In this document: piece by piece, positions 5,203-8,507 of the stretch
How the letters are laid out: every line of letters begins with the position of its first letter
Numbering within the stretch: the stretch's first letter is position 1
DNA from: an uncultured Oscillospiraceae bacterium
GTDB lineage: Bacteria; Bacillota; Clostridia; Oscillospirales; Oscillospiraceae
DNA length: 8,507 nt
Assembly (NCBI GenBank): GCA_934590505.1
Contig: CAKTPC010000082.1
Location: 1 to 8,507, forward strand
Direction: 5' to 3'
Notes under the pieces: generated by a model
The model's database searches: none
What the model was told of the DNA's origin: nothing
What the model saw: the letters and a program-made list of their open reading frames with translations, nothing else
Position numbers and translations under genes: made by a program

Positions 5203-7470
5203 TCAGTCCCCCGCCTTTTTCCCGAAAGTAGTTTTTTCTATCACCTTATCCAGCAGCACTATGATCTGCGGCAGCACGGTCATGACAAGGATGACCGAGA
5301 TGAGCGCGCCGCGCCCGACCGCAAGGCCGATGTGGCCTATGTAAACATCGCTCACGCGGTAGGCGATGAGAAAGCCCGCCACGGTCATTATCGTGCCGGA
5401 GGTCATAACCGTGGGGAATGCCTCGTTCACGGCCTTGACCATCGCCTCGCGCGGCTCATTGAGCTTGCGCAGGTCGAGATAATGGCTCATGATAACTATT
5501 GCGTAGTCTATCGTCGCGCCCATCTGGATCGCCGAGACGATCATGTTCGTCACAAAAGACGCCCTCGTCTGCGTAAGGTACGGGAAGGTGAAGTTTATCC
5601 ATATACTGCCCTGGATAACGAACACCAGTATCACCGCGCCGCCGATAGATTTAAAGGTGAATATAAGGATGAGCAGCACGAATGTGATCGTCAGGACGTT
5701 TATGAGAGTAGAGTCTCCGCTGAAAGTCTCTCGCAGCTCGCGCGCACTCGTGACGTTGCCGATGACGAGGCACTGTCCATCGCCGTAGTACCCATCGGCA
5801 ATGGCGCGCAGGTCATCAACAAGCGTGATGCTGTCCTCGCCCTCGACGGGAACATCCGCGGTTATGACCATGCGGTCCCAGTTCACGCCGCGCAGCTGCG
5901 CCTCGCCGCGCTCAAGCTCGCCGCGCAGGGAGTCAAGCGTCTCCTGAGAAGCATCGTCGAGCGTGACGATTCCCTGGTCTATCTTTTCAAACAGGTAAAG
6001 AAACATATCGATAAGCGGCACTGAGTAGGCCTCGGCGTTGCCGAACACGGCCTGATACTGCTCGTGCTCTACGCCGTAGGCCGCATACAGCAGCTGCGCC
6101 TGCTCATAGTCGATGTTCAGCAGCAGCGAGAACATGCGCGGCGTGTAGGAATCAGTGAGCACGCGCCCATCCTCTATCTCGATATTGGCAAGGCCGGTCG
6201 CGCTCTTGACGTGCGGAAGCTCCTCCGCTACGCTGAGTATCGCCTTCTCGGAGGCATAGTCCCCGGCGGGGACAAGCACGGCTATAGTCGTGTCGTTCGT
6301 AAAGGTGTTCGTTATCTTGCGCGAAGCATCGCGGCTCTCGGAATGGACAAGCTCGTCAATGCTGCTGTCCGAGAAAGCATACTCCGTCCTCGACGAGCAG
6401 TACACCGCCATCGGGAGAATAACGAGGAAGATCACAACGAAGCCTAGCTTCGTTTTCATCAGGAACCTGCCCCAGCCGTAGAGCTGCGGTATATGCGAGC
6501 GATGCGCCGTCACTCGCAGCGGCTTGCGGCAGTATGCGATAAGTCCCGGCATCAGCAGGAACACCGTTATAAGGCTGCACACTATGCTCTTTGACAGCAC
6601 AAGGCCGAGGTCATAGCCGAGGCGGAACTGCATCAGCATCAGCGCGACAAGCCCCGCGATGGTCGTAAGGCTGGAGGAGGATATCTCAACGATGGATTTT
6701 GCGAGCGCCTCGATAAGCGCGTCATACTCTGTCGGGAAGCGCTCGGTCTCATCCTGATAGCGATGGGAGAAGATGATGGCATAGTCTATCGCCAGAGCCA
6801 GCTGCATTATGACGGCGATCGAGTTTGTGATGGACGATATCTCACCGAGCCAGAAGTTTGTGCCCATGTTGAGAAGCGCTGCCACCGCGAACACGATGAG
6901 GAAAATGACCACCTCAAAATAGCTGCGCGAAGTGAACAGCAGCACCCCAACGATGACCAGCACTGCCAGCGCCAGCACTCCCACCATTTCGCTCGCTATC
7001 TGCGCGAGCAGATCCTGCCCTATCTCGGAGGATATGTAGGTATCGGGCCCCGCCGTCATGTCTCGTATGGTGTTCATCGTGTCGATGACGTCCTGATTGC
7101 TCTCGTCCCCGTCGAAGGACACCGTCAATAATGCCGCGGAGCTTACGAAGTGCGCCGTCGAATCGTCAAAGGTGACGCCGGTCACGTGCGGCAGCTCCGC
7201 TATCTCGTCGGCCACGGCCTTTGCCCGGTCATAGGTCGTGTTCGCAAGCATGACGTTTGCGCTGGCAAAGGTCGTGAACTCCTCTTCCATTATCGTAAGG
7301 CCGCGGCGCGTGTCGGTATTTGCCGGGAGAAAGGCCGTGATGTCCTCATTGACCTTCACCTTGCTTATCGACATTGCACAGTACACGCAGGCCGCGGCAA
7401 AAACGATCATCACCAGCATGCGCTGGTCGACGATGAATTTTGAAATTTTCTTGAGAATGCTGTTCTCCAA
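5203..7470 (-). CDS. MMPL/RND-superfamily transporter
   Basis: A 755-residue polytopic membrane protein with the duplicated RND layout: a helix at about 17-36, an extracellular domain at 37-160, a bundle of helices at about 161-358, a second extracellular domain at 360-585 and a second bundle at 586-740. The two halves show matching signatures, LAIDYAIIFSHRY (Asp229, Tyr230 in TM4) and ATIDYAIVIMSHY (Asp655, Tyr656 in TM10). These correspond to the Asp-Tyr pairs that carry the proton relay in MmpL3-type pumps. Length matches Gram-positive YdfJ-like MMPL proteins. It should use the proton gradient to export a lipid, peptide or drug-like substrate; the substrate is unknown. The second extracellular domain contains a probable helical stretch (about 484-525). 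The start is TTG, supported by GGAGGAG five bases upstream; the next in-frame Met (18) would cut into the first helix. It sits 28 bases after the HD gene and 4 before the GLUG gene. Confidence 0.96.
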   Translation of the reverse strand: MENSILKKISKFIVDQRMLVMIVFAAACVYCAMSISKVKVNEDITAFLPANTDTRRGLTIMEEEFTTFASANVMLANTTYDRAKAVADEIAELPHVTGVTFDDSTAHFVSSAALLTVSFDGDESNQDVIDTMNTIRDMTAGPDTYISSEIGQDLLAQIASEMVGVLALAVLVIVGVLLFTSRSYFEVVIFLIVFAVAALLNMGTNFWLGEISSITNSIAVIMQLALAIDYAIIFSHRYQDETERFPTEYDALIEALAKSIVEISSSSLTTIAGLVALMLMQFRLGYDLGLVLSKSIVCSLITVFLLMPGLIAYCRKPLRVTAHRSHIPQLYGWGRFLMKTKLGFVVIFLVILPMAVYCSSRTEYAFSDSSIDELVHSESRDASRKITNTFTNDTTIAVLVPAGDYASEKAILSVAEELPHVKSATGLANIEIEDGRVLTDSYTPRMFSLLLNIDYEQAQLLYAAYGVEHEQYQAVFGNAEAYSVPLIDMFLYLFEKIDQGIVTLDDASQETLDSLRGELERGEAQLRGVNWDRMVITADVPVEGEDSITLVDDLRAIADGYYGDGQCLVIGNVTSARELRETFSGDSTLINVLTITFVLLILIFTFKSIGGAVILVFVIQGSIWINFTFPYLTQTRASFVTNMIVSAIQMGATIDYAIVIMSHYLDLRKLNEPREAMVKAVNEAFPTVMTSGTIMTVAGFLIAYRVSDVYIGHIGLAVGRGALISVILVMTVLPQIIVLLDKVIEKTTFGKKAGD

Positions 7471-7475
7471 ACAAT

Positions 7476-7482
7476 CTCCTCC
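7476..7482 (-). promoter_or_regulatory. Strong ribosome binding site that fixes the TTG start of the MMPL gene
   Basis: On the minus strand GGAGGAG lies five bases before TTG at 7470. No ATG or GTG in the same frame lies at a suitable distance. The strong Shine-Dalgarno match probably offsets the weaker TTG codon. Confidence 0.8.
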
Positions 7483-7498
7483 GAAATTATCCTGATAC

Positions 7499-8500
7499 CT
7501 ACCGCGCGCATATCGCTCTGTCGAGCGGTGTATCCATAAAAGCCTTTATCTCCCCGGCGAACCGCGCGTTTATTTCCGACAGCCGCCCATAATCCCGCAC
7601 AAACGGATCGATGCGCCGTTTCTTTGCGCCTATCACGCGCCACGCCCCATTTGGGAAAGCTTCCCTGTCGTTGACTATCTCATGCAGTGTGCAGTAGCCG
7701 CGCCACGGCCCGGCGGTCTCCGCGTCGGACTGCAACTTTTCTATCACGGGTTCCTCCGTCAGGTAAAGCTCCGCCGCTCTCAGTACTCCCTTTTTGAGCG
7801 CGTACTTCAAAATCTCCGACAGCATCTGCATCGCGTATCTGTCCTCGTCCGAAACGTATATGCGCGACATTTCGAGCGCGTCATGCGCAAATCGGTATGC
7901 CGTATCTGCATCGGTAAATGAAAGCTCCATCTCGCCGTGCTCGTTCACCGCGATGCAGAGATCATCGTAATACTCCTGAAGCTCCGCCGCAGCCCTTCCG
8001 GTATAGACGTCGAGGTTTCCGAGCGTGTATTCGAGCCGGTCCGCCGAAAGGCGCGGGCTGTCGTTATCTGCGATGGGGTAGATGTGATAATCCGTCACCT
8101 TGTCCGGGGCTATGCCGTATTTATTGAGCAGGCGCGTTATCCCCTCGGAGCCGCGTATCAGCTCACCGGTGCGCCCCTCGGTGTGCTCCTGCGCAATATA
8201 GTCGCCGTACAGAAAGTCCACCGTGTGCGCAAACACCGGCGTCGCGATATCGTGGAACAGTCCCGCGAGCGCCTGCGCCATGCTGCCGGTGAAGTGCCAG
8301 ACGATAAGCGCCGCGCCCACGCTGTGCCGGTAGCGCGAATATTTAGGCAGACCGCGAAAGCGCGGGAAAGATGTATATTCACAGCCGCAGTTCATGCCGA
8401 CATGCTTCAGCCGCTGCATTTCCGGCAGAGCGCAGAACTCATCGAGCCACTCAGGGCGCTCCGCGCTGTACAGCACAGGGCTGGTTTCCGTCTCTGTCAT
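7499..8500 (-). CDS. HD-domain metal-dependent phosphohydrolase (COG1078/SAMHD1-like)
   Basis: A 333-residue, probably cytoplasmic protein with no signal peptide or membrane segment. The metal site of HD phosphohydrolases is complete: His59 in YRHSVG, His83-Asp84 in LFHDIATPVFAH, and Asp154 in SADRLEY. The order H...HD...D, the wording HDIxxPxFAHxVDF and the preceding LKHVGMNCGCEYTSF (31-45) place it with the COG1078-type enzymes, relatives of SAMHD1 and bacterial dNTP triphosphohydrolases. The actual substrate (dNTP, nucleotide second messenger or other phosphoester) cannot be told from sequence. The ATG at 8500 is only seven bases from the window edge; AAAAGG precedes it too closely to be a good RBS and the frame is open upstream, so the true start could lie further out. 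The stop is 28 bases before the MMPL start, which suggests co-transcription. Confidence 0.9.
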   Translation of the reverse strand: MTETETSPVLYSAERPEWLDEFCALPEMQRLKHVGMNCGCEYTSFPRFRGLPKYSRYRHSVGAALIVWHFTGSMAQALAGLFHDIATPVFAHTVDFLYGDYIAQEHTEGRTGELIRGSEGITRLLNKYGIAPDKVTDYHIYPIADNDSPRLSADRLEYTLGNLDVYTGRAAAELQEYYDDLCIAVNEHGEMELSFTDADTAYRFAHDALEMSRIYVSDEDRYAMQMLSEILKYALKKGVLRAAELYLTEEPVIEKLQSDAETAGPWRGYCTLHEIVNDREAFPNGAWRVIGAKKRRIDPFVRDYGRLSEINARFAGEIKAFMDTPLDRAICAR

Positions 8501-8507
8501 GCCTTTT

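Noticed and set aside
4789..6024. A 411-codon plus-strand open frame crossing the junction of the MMPL and GLUG genes
   Set aside because: It spans two well-supported genes on the other strand, and its product is low in hydrophobic structure and rich in His, Arg and Asp, typical of antisense translation.

Overview
The window is GC-rich and densely packed, and every supported gene lies on the minus strand. The protein types point to a Gram-positive anaerobe of the Clostridia, probably gut-associated. They include a lipoprotein with an LCAC lipobox, TPR-like repeats of the 'LGDYKDA' kind, a beta-helix surface protein with GLUG motifs and a C-terminal membrane anchor, and a Gram-positive-style MMPL/RND pump. 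No rRNA, tRNA, CRISPR array, insertion sequence or phage gene was seen. The lineage is inferred from style, not from a marker gene.

Layout in the direction of transcription (high to low coordinates). Region A (8500 to 2628) looks like a three-gene operon. It holds an HD-domain phosphohydrolase, then a 755-residue MMPL/RND-family transporter (TTG start, strong ribosome binding site), then an 856-residue membrane-anchored GLUG-repeat protein. The gaps are 28 and 4 bases, and a perfect 32-base GC-rich palindrome acting as terminator closes the unit. The operon's promoter lies beyond the right edge. Region B (2525 to 2166) is a small lipoprotein that may be the collapsed remnant of a larger substrate-binding lipoprotein. 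Region C (2169 to 1279) is a short-chain dehydrogenase. A near-consensus promoter drives it, the promoter's -35 box overlaps the lipoprotein stop codon, and its start-site region is covered by a perfect 17+17 base inverted repeat, a likely repressor operator. Region D (1250 to 1, running off the left edge) is a membrane-anchored protein with TPR-like repeats fused to an alpha/beta-hydrolase domain, with its own promoter.

How they may work together: the MMPL pump and the GLUG protein are almost certainly translationally coupled. The GLUG protein would sit outside the membrane beside the pump's large extracellular loops. Its beta-helix is interrupted by a long, probably helical insert, so it is a candidate accessory or docking subunit for export of a lipid, peptide or other hydrophobic substrate. 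This pair is the best candidate here for an undescribed system. The HD enzyme is co-transcribed, but its link is unknown. The dehydrogenase is probably an inducible, separately controlled unit. The lipoprotein and hydrolase show no clear link to the pump.
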